A stretch of 47,214 bases of DNA from contig CALUPU010000012.1 in assembly GCA_944322725.1 (NCBI GenBank), forward strand, positions 1 through 47,214. The letters are read 5' to 3'. A program made the translations under genes and the position numbers. The notes beneath the pieces were generated by a model, which saw only the letters and a program-made list of their open reading frames with translations, had not been told where the DNA came from and made no database searches. Positions 34,860 to 42,695 of this stretch are shown in pieces. Every line of letters begins with the position of its first letter. The first letter of the stretch is position 1. The stretch comes from Candidatus Gastranaerophilales bacterium. GTDB taxonomy: Bacteria > Cyanobacteriota > Vampirovibrionia > Gastranaerophilales > Gastranaerophilaceae.

Positions 34860-35117
34860 ATGAGCGCAAAAAAAATCAGTTATTCACACCAAATAAGCGG
34901 TATGCTGGCAAGTTTGACAGCATTTGTGTGCACTGCAATGATTTTTTTTAACAATAGAGTCATGACTCTTGGAACCCTTATTTATGCTTTGAGTATTATA
35001 GTTCCGGCTGTCATTGTTGTCGGGTATCTCGGGTTTCAGATAGGAAAAATCTTCGATTCAACCAAAAAGAAAAAATCTTTAACAAGTATGATGGGGAAAA
35101 AATCTAAGGCAAAATAA
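34860..35117 (+). CDS. Small two-helix membrane protein
   Basis: Eighty-five residues with two membrane helices (about 14-31 and 40-63) and a basic cytoplasmic tail ending GKKSKAK. It starts three bases after the PilZ gene without a clear ribosome site, so translation is probably coupled. No family is recognised. Its place between the PilZ and kinase genes suggests a membrane accessory of this flagellar signalling operon. Confidence 0.7.
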   Translation: MSAKKISYSHQISGMLASLTAFVCTAMIFFNNRVMTLGTLIYALSIIVPAVIVVGYLGFQIGKIFDSTKKKKSLTSMMGKKSKAK

Positions 35118-35118
35118 G

Positions 35119-36723
35119 ATGAAAACGCAAAAGTCTACGAAAAAATTCAGAACAAAACTTAGCACACAGTTTGCAGCGTTTACAACAATGCTTATTGCAA
35201 CTACAGTTTTTTGTATTGCGTGGTATTCGATTGCTACCGTAAACAATCTGGCAAAGCAGATTACCGAACAGTCAAAAGACCTGAATGATTCTATTTCAAT
35301 TACTCTGTTTCAGACCTTGAGTGAAGCTATAAACAGCGGAGATATGCACAAACTCGAAACTTCCGCACAAAAAATGGTCGACAGCAATATTGTCGCACTG
35401 GTAATAATCAAAGATGCCTATACGGGCAAACCTGTTATTACTACAACACCGAGCGAAAAATTAAGACAGGTATTTAAAGAAAACAAAATATCAGACAAAT
35501 CTTTAAAAAAGAAAAAACCGCTCTCTGAAGCAATATACAAACAATCAGTATACAAAGACGGCAAAATTATAGAACTGGGCTTTTACAACGAGCCCATTAC
35601 AAAAATATATCTCGATATGCTCAGAGACAACATGATTGCCATGGTATTTATATTTATATTCCTCGGCTTTTTCCTGTCAAACTTAATCTCCGGTATATTG
35701 ATTAAACCCATTAACATACTCATAAAGAGTCTGGGTGATTTTGCAAAAGGGAATTTCTCCCACCGTCTTGAAGAGTCAAATTATCTTGAAATAAACCGTC
35801 TTATCCGTTCATACAATGATATGGCGGAATCGCTGGAAAAACTTTACCAGTCTTTAGAACAGCAGGTGAAAGACCGCACAAAAGAATTGGAGGCAGCATA
35901 CTCCGAACTGAAAAGCACACAAGCAATGATGGTTCACTCGGAAAAAATGAAATCTCTGGGCGAACTTGTTGCGGGAATTACGCATGAAATCAACAATCCG
36001 GTAAATTTTATTTACGGCAACCTTATCCATCTAAAGAATTACACTGCGGATATGATGTCCGTAATTAATCAGTACACGGAATTTGATTCTGATTTGTCAG
36101 AAGAACATAAGAAAAAAATTCAGGAACTTAAAGAAGAAATCGACCTTGATTTCTTAAAAGATGACCTGCCCGAACTTATCAGAAGCTGTCAGGAAGGTAC
36201 GGAAAGAACAAAAAATATTGTGCTGGATTTGAAAAACTTCTCACGTCTGGAAGAAGCTGTTATCAACAACGTAGACCTTCCAAGAGAAATCGACACCACA
36301 CTCAACATTCTGCATAACAAATTTAAAAACAAAATTACCGTTCACAAAGAATATCAGGAAAATATGCCTCATGTAGAAGGATTCGGCGGACAGTTGAATC
36401 AGGTATTTATGAATATTCTCGATAATGCTGCATTTGCTATTCAGGAAAAAGGCGATGTATGGATTCGTCTGAAATCAGACGGCAAAAATGCTATAATAGA
36501 ATTTGAAGACAACGGCTGCGGTATGGACGAAAACACCCGCAAAAAAGTCTTTGACCCGTTTTTTACAACAAAAGAAGTCGGTCAGGGCACAGGTCTCGGT
36601 ATGGCTATAAGCTACAAGGTTATTAAAAACCACCACGGCAATATTGAACTTGTATCACAACCCGGTAAAGGAAGCAAGTTCACAATTACACTCCCGCTAA
36701 AAATGACTCTGGAGCATAAATAA
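35119..36723 (+). CDS. Membrane sensor histidine kinase
   Basis: 534 residues. Membrane helices at about 20-40 and 171-193 enclose a ~130-residue extracytoplasmic sensor domain, followed by HAMP (about 193-245), a coiled coil, HisKA with the phospho-acceptor His289 (GITHEINNPV), and the ATPase with N box NQVFMNILDNAAFA, G1 DNGCG, F box PFFTTK and G2 GTGLGMAI. The layout suits a kinase sensing a periplasmic signal. It begins one base after the small membrane protein and precedes an HD-GYP regulator that is its likely partner. Confidence 0.93.
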   Translation: MKTQKSTKKFRTKLSTQFAAFTTMLIATTVFCIAWYSIATVNNLAKQITEQSKDLNDSISITLFQTLSEAINSGDMHKLETSAQKMVDSNIVALVIIKDAYTGKPVITTTPSEKLRQVFKENKISDKSLKKKKPLSEAIYKQSVYKDGKIIELGFYNEPITKIYLDMLRDNMIAMVFIFIFLGFFLSNLISGILIKPINILIKSLGDFAKGNFSHRLEESNYLEINRLIRSYNDMAESLEKLYQSLEQQVKDRTKELEAAYSELKSTQAMMVHSEKMKSLGELVAGITHEINNPVNFIYGNLIHLKNYTADMMSVINQYTEFDSDLSEEHKKKIQELKEEIDLDFLKDDLPELIRSCQEGTERTKNIVLDLKNFSRLEEAVINNVDLPREIDTTLNILHNKFKNKITVHKEYQENMPHVEGFGGQLNQVFMNILDNAAFAIQEKGDVWIRLKSDGKNAIIEFEDNGCGMDENTRKKVFDPFFTTKEVGQGTGLGMAISYKVIKNHHGNIELVSQPGKGSKFTITLPLKMTLEHK

Positions 36724-36724
36724 T

Positions 36725-37735
36725 ATGGATAAATACAATATTTTACTTGTAGATGATGAAGAAGACAATCTGGCGCTTTTGTACAGAACACTGAGGGGCA
36801 CATACAATCTCGAGAAAACAACCTCTCCTTTGAAAGCTCTTGAAATACTCAAAGAAAAACCTTTTGAACTTGTTATCTCAGACCACAAAATGCCCGAGAT
36901 GGACGGTGTGGAATTTTTAAAACGCGTTCAGCTTGAGCACCCGCAGGTCATGAGGATTCTTCTCACTGCATATTCTGATGCAAATATACTTATTGATGCA
37001 ATCAATTATGCCAAAATCTACCGCTATGTAAAAAAACCGTTTAACCCTGAAGAACTCCAGCTTATTGTCTCGTCAGCACTGGAATACTATCAGCTGAAAT
37101 ACGATAATGACAAGCTTATTCAGGATTTAAAAGAACTTTTTTCAGGCACCATCAAAGCTATCATGGAGGCGCTGGACGCCAAAGACTCCTTTACCTCGGG
37201 CAGAAGCAGAAGAATAACCTATTACTCCATTATCATTGCAAAGCAGCTTGGCCTTTCTACAATAGATATCGGAAAAGTAGAACTCGCAGGTATGCTTCAC
37301 GACATAGGTATGATAGGTGTTTCTGACGAAATACTGTACAAAATTGATGCCCTGACTCAGGAAGAATATGATGAAATCAAAAAACACATTACTTACAGTG
37401 TAAAAATTCTTGAGGATATAAAACAGCTTAAAGATGTTGTTGAAATAATAAAATACCACCATGAAAAATACGACGGCACAGGCTATCCTTACGGAATCAG
37501 AGGAGACGAAATCCCTATGGGTTCCAGAATCATTGCCATTGCAGATGCTTTTGACAGCATAATCTCAAACAGAATCTACAGAAACAGCATAGAACTCGAC
37601 GAAGCTCTTGCAAAAATTAAAGAAGGCTCGGGAACACAGTTTGACCCTGTTGTGGTAAAAGCTTTTGAAGACTGTTTTGAAACCATAAAAACTACCGTAA
37701 AAAAAGAAAATAAAACCGGCGTAGAAAATAACTAA
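36725..37735 (+). CDS. Response regulator with HD-GYP c-di-GMP phosphodiesterase output
   Basis: 336 residues. The receiver domain (1-125) has the acidic pair Asp10-Asp11, phospho-acceptor Asp53 (ISDHKMPEMDG) and Lys103 (YVKKPF). The HD-GYP domain holds LHDIG (His192-Asp193), HHEKYDGTGYP (from 245) and ADAFDSI, so the catalytic site appears complete. It likely degrades c-di-GMP when phosphorylated by the kinase encoded one base upstream, opposing the PilZ brake. The PilZ protein, kinase and phosphodiesterase thus make a closed local c-di-GMP circuit. Confidence 0.95.
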   Translation: MDKYNILLVDDEEDNLALLYRTLRGTYNLEKTTSPLKALEILKEKPFELVISDHKMPEMDGVEFLKRVQLEHPQVMRILLTAYSDANILIDAINYAKIYRYVKKPFNPEELQLIVSSALEYYQLKYDNDKLIQDLKELFSGTIKAIMEALDAKDSFTSGRSRRITYYSIIIAKQLGLSTIDIGKVELAGMLHDIGMIGVSDEILYKIDALTQEEYDEIKKHITYSVKILEDIKQLKDVVEIIKYHHEKYDGTGYPYGIRGDEIPMGSRIIAIADAFDSIISNRIYRNSIELDEALAKIKEGSGTQFDPVVVKAFEDCFETIKTTVKKENKTGVENN

Positions 37736-37804
37736 AAAAGAATTACTCTTTGCGACAATGTTTTTAACTTCACTATTATTTATTATATTAGTGAAGGAGC
37801 AGTT

Positions 37805-37993
37805 ATGCAGGAAAATCTGTTAAACAAAAAAGACAACAACGTAAAATCAGCCGAAAAATACGTAAAAAAATACGTACAGGATCTTCAGAACCATTTCAGT
37901 CTTAATGACATGCAGATTATAAAAATTCTGCAAAACTCCGCTAACTTCCTGAAAAAAAGAAATAAAACAAAAAAATGGTGGCAATTTTTGTAA
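37805..37993 (+). CDS. 62-residue basic hypothetical protein
   Basis: GAAGGAG lies before the ATG, and a TATATT box before it. The protein is helical and Lys/Asn-rich, with SLNDMQIIKILQNSANFL in the middle and a C-terminal KKWWQF. It has no membrane segment or family that I recognise. It may be a small partner of the response regulator that follows. Confidence 0.65.
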   Translation: MQENLLNKKDNNVKSAEKYVKKYVQDLQNHFSLNDMQIIKILQNSANFLKKRNKTKKWWQFL

Positions 37994-38042
37994 AAAACAT
38001 TTATTATAGTATTGATAAATGAAAAAACGGTATTAAGGATTT

Positions 38043-38660
38043 ATGAGTGAAGAGTCACCAAAACGTACAATAGAAGTAGACATGGATTTTCTCGAGTCTT
38101 TATACGGACTGGTGGGCAAAATTCCTCCAGGAGAAAAAAACATCAATGTTGATTTGCTCAAGGATTTGATTCTGGATATCAAAAGGAAAATGGACAGAAT
38201 CAAAACCGAAACAATCGAGTCAATGACCTCGCCGAGAAAAGGAAGGGATACTATTGTCGAATCCGGCGATGAAGAAGACGGAGAAGTCAATACAAAAACC
38301 GTTCTTATCGTCGATGACCTCGGGGTAATAACATACCAGCTGGGGGTAATGTTCAGAAACCTCGGATACGAAGTAGTGATTGCAAAAGAGATTTACGACG
38401 CAATAACCAAATTTAAAAAACAAGAATTCAAACTCGTGATTATGGACTTGTTCATTCCGACAGACAGAGAAGGTTTTATACTTCTTGATGAACTCGTAAA
38501 ACTTTCCAAAATGCACGAAAAAAGTACTATAATAGGGGTTATGACCGCATCTTCGAAAAAAGAACACCGCCAGCTGTGTATGAAAAAAGGTGCTGATTTT
38601 TATATTGAAAAAGTTGAAGACTGGCAGAATGAACTTATTGAATATTGCGAAAAGAATTAA
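38043..38660 (+). CDS. Response regulator with C-terminal receiver and unknown N-terminal region
   Basis: 205 residues. Residues 1-80 form an acidic, helical extension without a known domain. The receiver (about 84-205) shows LIVDD (Asp91, Asp92), phospho-acceptor Asp135 (IMDLFIP), Thr168 region TASSKKE and Lys194 (EKVED). It lacks a DNA-binding output, so it probably acts by protein contact, like CheY-type or adaptor regulators. The ribosome site AAGGAT precedes the ATG and a strong hairpin terminates it. Confidence 0.85.
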   Translation: MSEESPKRTIEVDMDFLESLYGLVGKIPPGEKNINVDLLKDLILDIKRKMDRIKTETIESMTSPRKGRDTIVESGDEEDGEVNTKTVLIVDDLGVITYQLGVMFRNLGYEVVIAKEIYDAITKFKKQEFKLVIMDLFIPTDREGFILLDELVKLSKMHEKSTIIGVMTASSKKEHRQLCMKKGADFYIEKVEDWQNELIEYCEKN

Positions 38661-38663
38661 TAA

Positions 38664-38691
38664 AAAACCCGCCTTAATAAAGGCGGGTTTT
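38664..38691. terminator. Terminator between convergent response regulators
   Basis: AAAACCCGCCTT and AAGGCGGGTTTT form twelve perfect pairs around AATA. The symmetric A and T ends suit termination from either strand. Confidence 0.9.
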
Positions 38692-38706
38692 AAAATCCTC
38701 AGATAA

Positions 38707-39393
38707 TTATATAATATTTTCTTTAATAGCTTTAACAGCTGCCTGAACACGGTCATCCACGCACAATTTTTGCAAAATGCTGCAAACATGTGCTTTTGCC
38801 GTATGTACTGACACAATCAGTTCTTTTGCAATTTCAGTGTTGCTTTTACCTTTAACCAGCAGTCGAAGAACCTCAAATTCTCTTTCAGTAAGCTGTGCTC
38901 TTGCATCAGACATTTCTCCATTGTTTTGAAGATTTGTGTTTTCAGGTTTCGGGAAAAGATTCAACGCAACCTGTGCAACAGCAGAATCCAGCCAGCATGC
39001 ACCTTTAGCAACATTTCTGATTACCGAAGCAAGCGTCTTGGGGTCAATATCTTTGAGACAGTATGCAGAAGCACCTGAACCGAGAGCCGCCAGTACTTCT
39101 TCTTCTCTGTCATGAGATGTCAGGATAATAACTTTTGTGTCCGGAGAAATGACTTTTACTTTTTGAGTAGCTTCTATACCGTTCATCTCCGGCAGACCTA
39201 AATCCATCAGCACAACCTGCGGCTTTTCTCTTTCAATTATCTCAAGACCTTTGATTGCGTCTTCAGCTTCTCCTATTACCTGTATATTTTCAAATTCGTT
39301 AATAGTAGAACGTAATCCTACTCTTGTCAGTTTGTAGTCCTCTACTATTACTACATTAATTGTCTCCTTAACTTGATCAACCATGGTTTCCAT
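38707..39393 (-). CDS. NarL/FixJ-family response regulator
   Basis: 228 residues. Receiver domain with Glu18-Asp19, phospho-acceptor Asp64 (VLMDLGLPEMNG), Thr92 and Lys114 (YCLKD). A LuxR-type helix-turn-helix at about 165-225 (LTEREFEVLRLLVKGKSNTEIA, then VSVHTAKAHVCSILQKL) binds DNA. The ribosome site is AAAGGA. No kinase is adjacent; the nearest is at 35119-36723, but that one has its own partner, so this regulator is orphan here. Confidence 0.95.
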   Translation of the reverse strand: METMVDQVKETINVVIVEDYKLTRVGLRSTINEFENIQVIGEAEDAIKGLEIIEREKPQVVLMDLGLPEMNGIEATQKVKVISPDTKVIILTSHDREEEVLAALGSGASAYCLKDIDPKTLASVIRNVAKGACWLDSAVAQVALNLFPKPENTNLQNNGEMSDARAQLTEREFEVLRLLVKGKSNTEIAKELIVSVHTAKAHVCSILQKLCVDDRVQAAVKAIKENII

Positions 39394-39466
39394 GCAAAAC
39401 TGTCCTTTCTGTTTTAAGATGCCTGTATTAAATTTTTAATTCATGACATTATTGTCGATAAAAAAT

Positions 39467-40747
39467 TTAATAGATATTATCCACCCCGGCAATATTTTGA
39501 AAAAAACTGCTCTTTTTTAATATCTGACCGAGCATATAAAATGACCCGGATATTACTATCAGAGAGTGATTGTTCTCCGCAGAAAGGTACTCCAGTTCTT
39601 TCAAATTAATCCTTGACGGCTTGTTATTTAAGTTTACATTTTTACACAATTCATCATAAGACACTGCACTACAGTAATCAAAATCGTAAAAATAAACTTC
39701 ATCAGCATCTGTGAACAGTGTTTGCATAACTTTTTTGTAATCCTTTGTAGATATAGACCCATATATCCAGATTCTTTTTTTATCAGGAAAATAATAATCC
39801 AGACTTTCTTTCAAAACCCTTGCCCCGTCAGGATTGTGGGTGCCGTCTATAAGAATGTTGTACTTTGGAATATACTGCATACGACATATCCAGTTTACTG
39901 TTTTTAAACCCTTTTCCACCGCTTTTACAGGAATATCATACCCCTGTAAACAAAGACGTCTGACAGCCTCAAATACAAGTTCAAGGTTCTCTTTCTGCCA
40001 CAAACCAAGCAGGTTAAACTCATATTTTTTACCGTTATACACAGCATAGTTTTTACCGTTTTCAAAACTCAATTCCACATTATACAAAGGTGTATAAATT
40101 TCACTATTCTTTTGCAGAGCAATATTTTTTATAGTTTCAAAACCTCTGTTTTCAGAACTCAACAGCACAGGACAGCCATTTTTTATAATCCCTGCTTTTT
40201 CAAAAGCAATTTTTTCAATCGTATCACCGAGTCTGTCAACATGGTCAAGGCTTATCGAGGTGATTATTGAAAAAATATTACTGCTTATGGCAGAGGTAGC
40301 ATCCAGCCTTCCGCCCAGTCCTGTCTCGATTATACAGATATCTGTGTCTCTGTCTGCAAAATACTTATAAGCACACACAGTAAGCAGTTCAAACTCGGTC
40401 AGATAAATATTGTTTTCCTTTGCAAGAGTGCTTATCTCAAAAATTAAATCCGCAAAATCATTTTGTAAAATATCTCTGCCATTAATCTTTATACGCTCTG
40501 TATATTCAATAATATGCGGACTTGTATACAAACCTGTCTTAAAACCCGATGCAGTAAGTATTGCAGATAAAATTGCACAGGTCGAACCTTTACCGTTAGT
40601 GCCGGCAACATGAATTATATTTAAAGAATCCTGCGGATTGCCGAGCAGTTCCAGCACCTTTGACACACGCTCCAGCCCGAGACAGATATGGAATTTCTCC
40701 CGTGAGGTCAAAAGATTTATTGCATTTGTATAGTTTTCATTCTCCAT
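39467..40747 (-). CDS. folC: Folylpolyglutamate synthase / dihydrofolate synthase
   Basis: 426 residues with Mur-ligase-like ATP-binding GTNGKGSTCAIL, FKTGLYTSPH, ETGLGGRLDATS and SLDHVDRLGDTIEKIAFEKAG (Mg and folate loop). It adds glutamate to folates. The gene is divergent from murT, another Mur ligase relative, with just 28 bases between the start codons. A TAAAAT box lies six bases before the ATG, so its mRNA may be leaderless; no clear ribosome site is seen. Confidence 0.95.
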   Translation of the reverse strand: MENENYTNAINLLTSREKFHICLGLERVSKVLELLGNPQDSLNIIHVAGTNGKGSTCAILSAILTASGFKTGLYTSPHIIEYTERIKINGRDILQNDFADLIFEISTLAKENNIYLTEFELLTVCAYKYFADRDTDICIIETGLGGRLDATSAISSNIFSIITSISLDHVDRLGDTIEKIAFEKAGIIKNGCPVLLSSENRGFETIKNIALQKNSEIYTPLYNVELSFENGKNYAVYNGKKYEFNLLGLWQKENLELVFEAVRRLCLQGYDIPVKAVEKGLKTVNWICRMQYIPKYNILIDGTHNPDGARVLKESLDYYFPDKKRIWIYGSISTKDYKKVMQTLFTDADEVYFYDFDYCSAVSYDELCKNVNLNNKPSRINLKELEYLSAENNHSLIVISGSFYMLGQILKKSSFFQNIAGVDNIY

Positions 40748-40775
40748 ACAACAATTTTACGATATAATCATTGAT
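40735..40775 (+). promoter_or_regulatory. Overlapping divergent promoters of folC and murT
   Basis: TATAAT (40763-40768) lies seven bases before the murT ATG with only a weak -35 (TTCTCC, 40740-40745). On the other strand TAAAAT lies six bases before the folC ATG. Both start points would fall at or next to the start codons, which predicts leaderless transcripts and mutually exclusive polymerase binding. Confidence 0.55.
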
Positions 40776-42131
40776 ATGAACAAGATGGATAAAATCAGTT
40801 TTTATGCAGCGCTTTTCAGTGCCAAAATAATCAACAAAGGTCTGCACCTCATTAAAAGTGCAGGCACTTCTCTGCCTGGTGTTGCTGCAATGAAAATTTC
40901 CAAAAACTTTCTGTCTTTTTTATCCAAATATTGCAAAAATGACATTATTACAATTACGGGCACAAACGGAAAAACCACAACGGCAGGGCTTCTTGCTCAT
41001 ATACTGAAATCTGCTGACAAATCCGTACTGCATAATGAAAAAGGCGCAAACATGCTCTCGGGTATTGCAAGCGCTCTTGCCGTAGATTACAAACCGTTCT
41101 CCCGCTTTGATTATGCTGTTCTCGAAAGCGATGAGGCTTATCTGACAAAACTTTATGACTATCTGAAAGCTGATTATCTGCTTGTGACAAACCTTTTTCG
41201 CGACCAATTGGACAGATACGGAGAACTGGATACAACAGCAAAAAAAATACAAAACGCTATCAGTAAAAACTCTGATTTAAAAGTCTTTATAAACGCTGAT
41301 GACCCGATGCTATCGGAATTGGGCACAAATAACAGGAGAGTATACTTCGGATTTGACGATATAACATACAAAACATCTCAAAAAGAATCTCTTGCTCCGG
41401 CCGAAACAGTATCATGCCTGTGCAAGTCCGAATTGGCTTACGAAAAAAGATACTATGCTCATGTCGGCAGATATTTTTGTGAAAAATGCGGACGCAAAAG
41501 ACCCCAACCCGATTACAAAGGCTATGCGGTAATCTACGATGATTATTCAGAGATTTATGTAAAATTCATACGGGAAAATCAGGAAAAGGAACTCGCTTTT
41601 AAAACAGGTCTTGTCGGCTTGTATAATGCCTATAACGCACTGGCAGCAATAAGCATGGCTCTGGAAACCGGTATAAGTGCCGAAAGCATTCAAAAAGGTC
41701 TGGACACTTACAAATCAGTGTTTGGCAGGGCAGAAAGGCTCAATATAGACGGCAGAAACATTCTTGTTCAGCTTATTAAAAACCCCACAGGAGCCTCCGA
41801 AGTCCTGAGAACAGTAAACCATGAAACCTGTTCAAAGCTTTTGATTATAATAAACGACAACTACGCCGACGGCAGAGATGTTTCGTGGCTGTGGGACACA
41901 GACTTTGAACTGCTCAATGATTACCGCGGGAATATTGTCGTAAGCGGAATACGAGCCTATGACATGGCAGTAAGGCTGAAATATGCAGGTTTTGACGAAT
42001 CACGTATTGAAGTGAAAAAAGACATCAAAGAAGCTATAAATTACAGCCTCAAAAGCATAGAACAGGGCGGACAGCTTTTGATAATGCCTACATATACCGC
42101 ATTGCTCGATATGCAGAAGATTCTGAAATAA
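40776..42131 (+). CDS. murT: MurT-like lipid II isoglutaminyl synthase, Mur ligase subunit
   Basis: 451 residues. ATP-binding ITGTNGKTTTAG (62-69), then NEKGANMLSGIAS, a CxC/CxxC zinc ribbon (Cys214, Cys216, Cys235, Cys238) peculiar to MurT, and the DUF1727 end with NDNYADGRDVSWLWDTDFE. MurT activates the gamma-carboxylate of D-Glu in lipid II, and GatD supplies ammonia for amidation. No gatD glutaminase lies next to it in this window, unlike the usual murT-gatD operon. Confidence 0.92.
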   Translation: MNKMDKISFYAALFSAKIINKGLHLIKSAGTSLPGVAAMKISKNFLSFLSKYCKNDIITITGTNGKTTTAGLLAHILKSADKSVLHNEKGANMLSGIASALAVDYKPFSRFDYAVLESDEAYLTKLYDYLKADYLLVTNLFRDQLDRYGELDTTAKKIQNAISKNSDLKVFINADDPMLSELGTNNRRVYFGFDDITYKTSQKESLAPAETVSCLCKSELAYEKRYYAHVGRYFCEKCGRKRPQPDYKGYAVIYDDYSEIYVKFIRENQEKELAFKTGLVGLYNAYNALAAISMALETGISAESIQKGLDTYKSVFGRAERLNIDGRNILVQLIKNPTGASEVLRTVNHETCSKLLIIINDNYADGRDVSWLWDTDFELLNDYRGNIVVSGIRAYDMAVRLKYAGFDESRIEVKKDIKEAINYSLKSIEQGGQLLIMPTYTALLDMQKILK

Positions 42132-42169
42132 AACTTTTCGATATATTAAGTTTTGTAAACCTCAATAGC

Positions 42170-42185
42170 CCTTTAGTACTAAAGG
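42170..42185. promoter_or_regulatory. Perfect 16-bp palindrome after murT
   Basis: CCTTTAGTACTAAAGG is self-complementary and followed by TTTTAAA. It could be a weak terminator for murT or an operator for the ribbon-helix-helix protein encoded 143 bases downstream. The rest of 42,132-42,327 is AT-rich leader with no other supported feature. Confidence 0.45.
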
Positions 42186-42327
42186 TTTTAAAGCTTGGTA
42201 TATATTTTGTAGATAAATTTTAGCAATAATTTATTTCAAAATTACTTTATATAAGAGTAAGGCAAACACAAGCCGAAACACAAACCACAAAAGAGATTAC
42301 AGAATTAACATATTGGAGGAACCGACT

Positions 42328-42516
42328 ATGGCAAGAGTTTTGATTTCAATGCCCGAAGAATTTTTAAACAAGATTGATGGAGTTGCAGAAGTAGAAAACC
42401 GCACAAGAAGCGAACTTATCAGAGAAGCACTCAGAACATATATTCACAAACAAAAAGTAAGAGAAAATTCACTGGCTACAAAAAATGCCAACATTTTAGA
42501 AGCACTGCTTGATTAA
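42328..42516 (+). CDS. CopG/ribbon-helix-helix DNA-binding protein
   Basis: Sixty-two residues from the ATG at 42328 with GGAGG eight bases upstream. ARVLISMPEEFLNKIDGVAE gives the ribbon, and NRTRSELIREALRTYIHKQK the helix pair of the CopG/Arc fold. No toxin gene follows, so it is not evidently half of a toxin-antitoxin pair. Such stand-alone proteins often repress their own gene. A ~130-base structured non-coding region and a terminator follow. Confidence 0.88.
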   Translation: MARVLISMPEEFLNKIDGVAEVENRTRSELIREALRTYIHKQKVRENSLATKNANILEALLD

Positions 42517-42643
42517 ATAATAAAGGGGCAAAGCTATTCGATTTGGGGAATTGAAACAACGGCAAAATTAGACTAATAAAAAGCAAAACGGACTAATAGA
42601 GGAAAAGCAAATTTAATTAGGCAATACTGGATTTGGGGAAAAC
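42517..42643 (+). other. Non-coding 3' region with imperfect direct repeats
   Basis: GATTTGGGGAA occurs at 42540-42550 and 42630-42640, each preceded by GGCAA about ten bases earlier. GACTAATA occurs at 42571-42578 and 42591-42598. No reading frame or ribosome site is visible. With the terminator right after it, this may be a long 3' UTR or a small RNA. Confidence 0.4.
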
Positions 42644-42677
42644 AAAAATCGGCTCACTGAAAAGAGCCGATTTTTTT
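42644..42677 (+). terminator. Rho-independent terminator
   Basis: AAAAATCGGCTC (42644-42655) pairs with GAGCCGATTTTT (42664 on), loop ACTGAAAA, ending in a seven-T run. It ends the ribbon-helix-helix transcript and may also serve the convergent flavoprotein gene. Confidence 0.9.
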
Positions 42678-42695
42678 AATCTAGTGTCGGACATT

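Noticed and set aside
42328-42516. Antitoxin half of a toxin-antitoxin pair
   Set aside because: No toxin-like frame is next to it; a stand-alone ribbon-helix-helix regulator is more likely.
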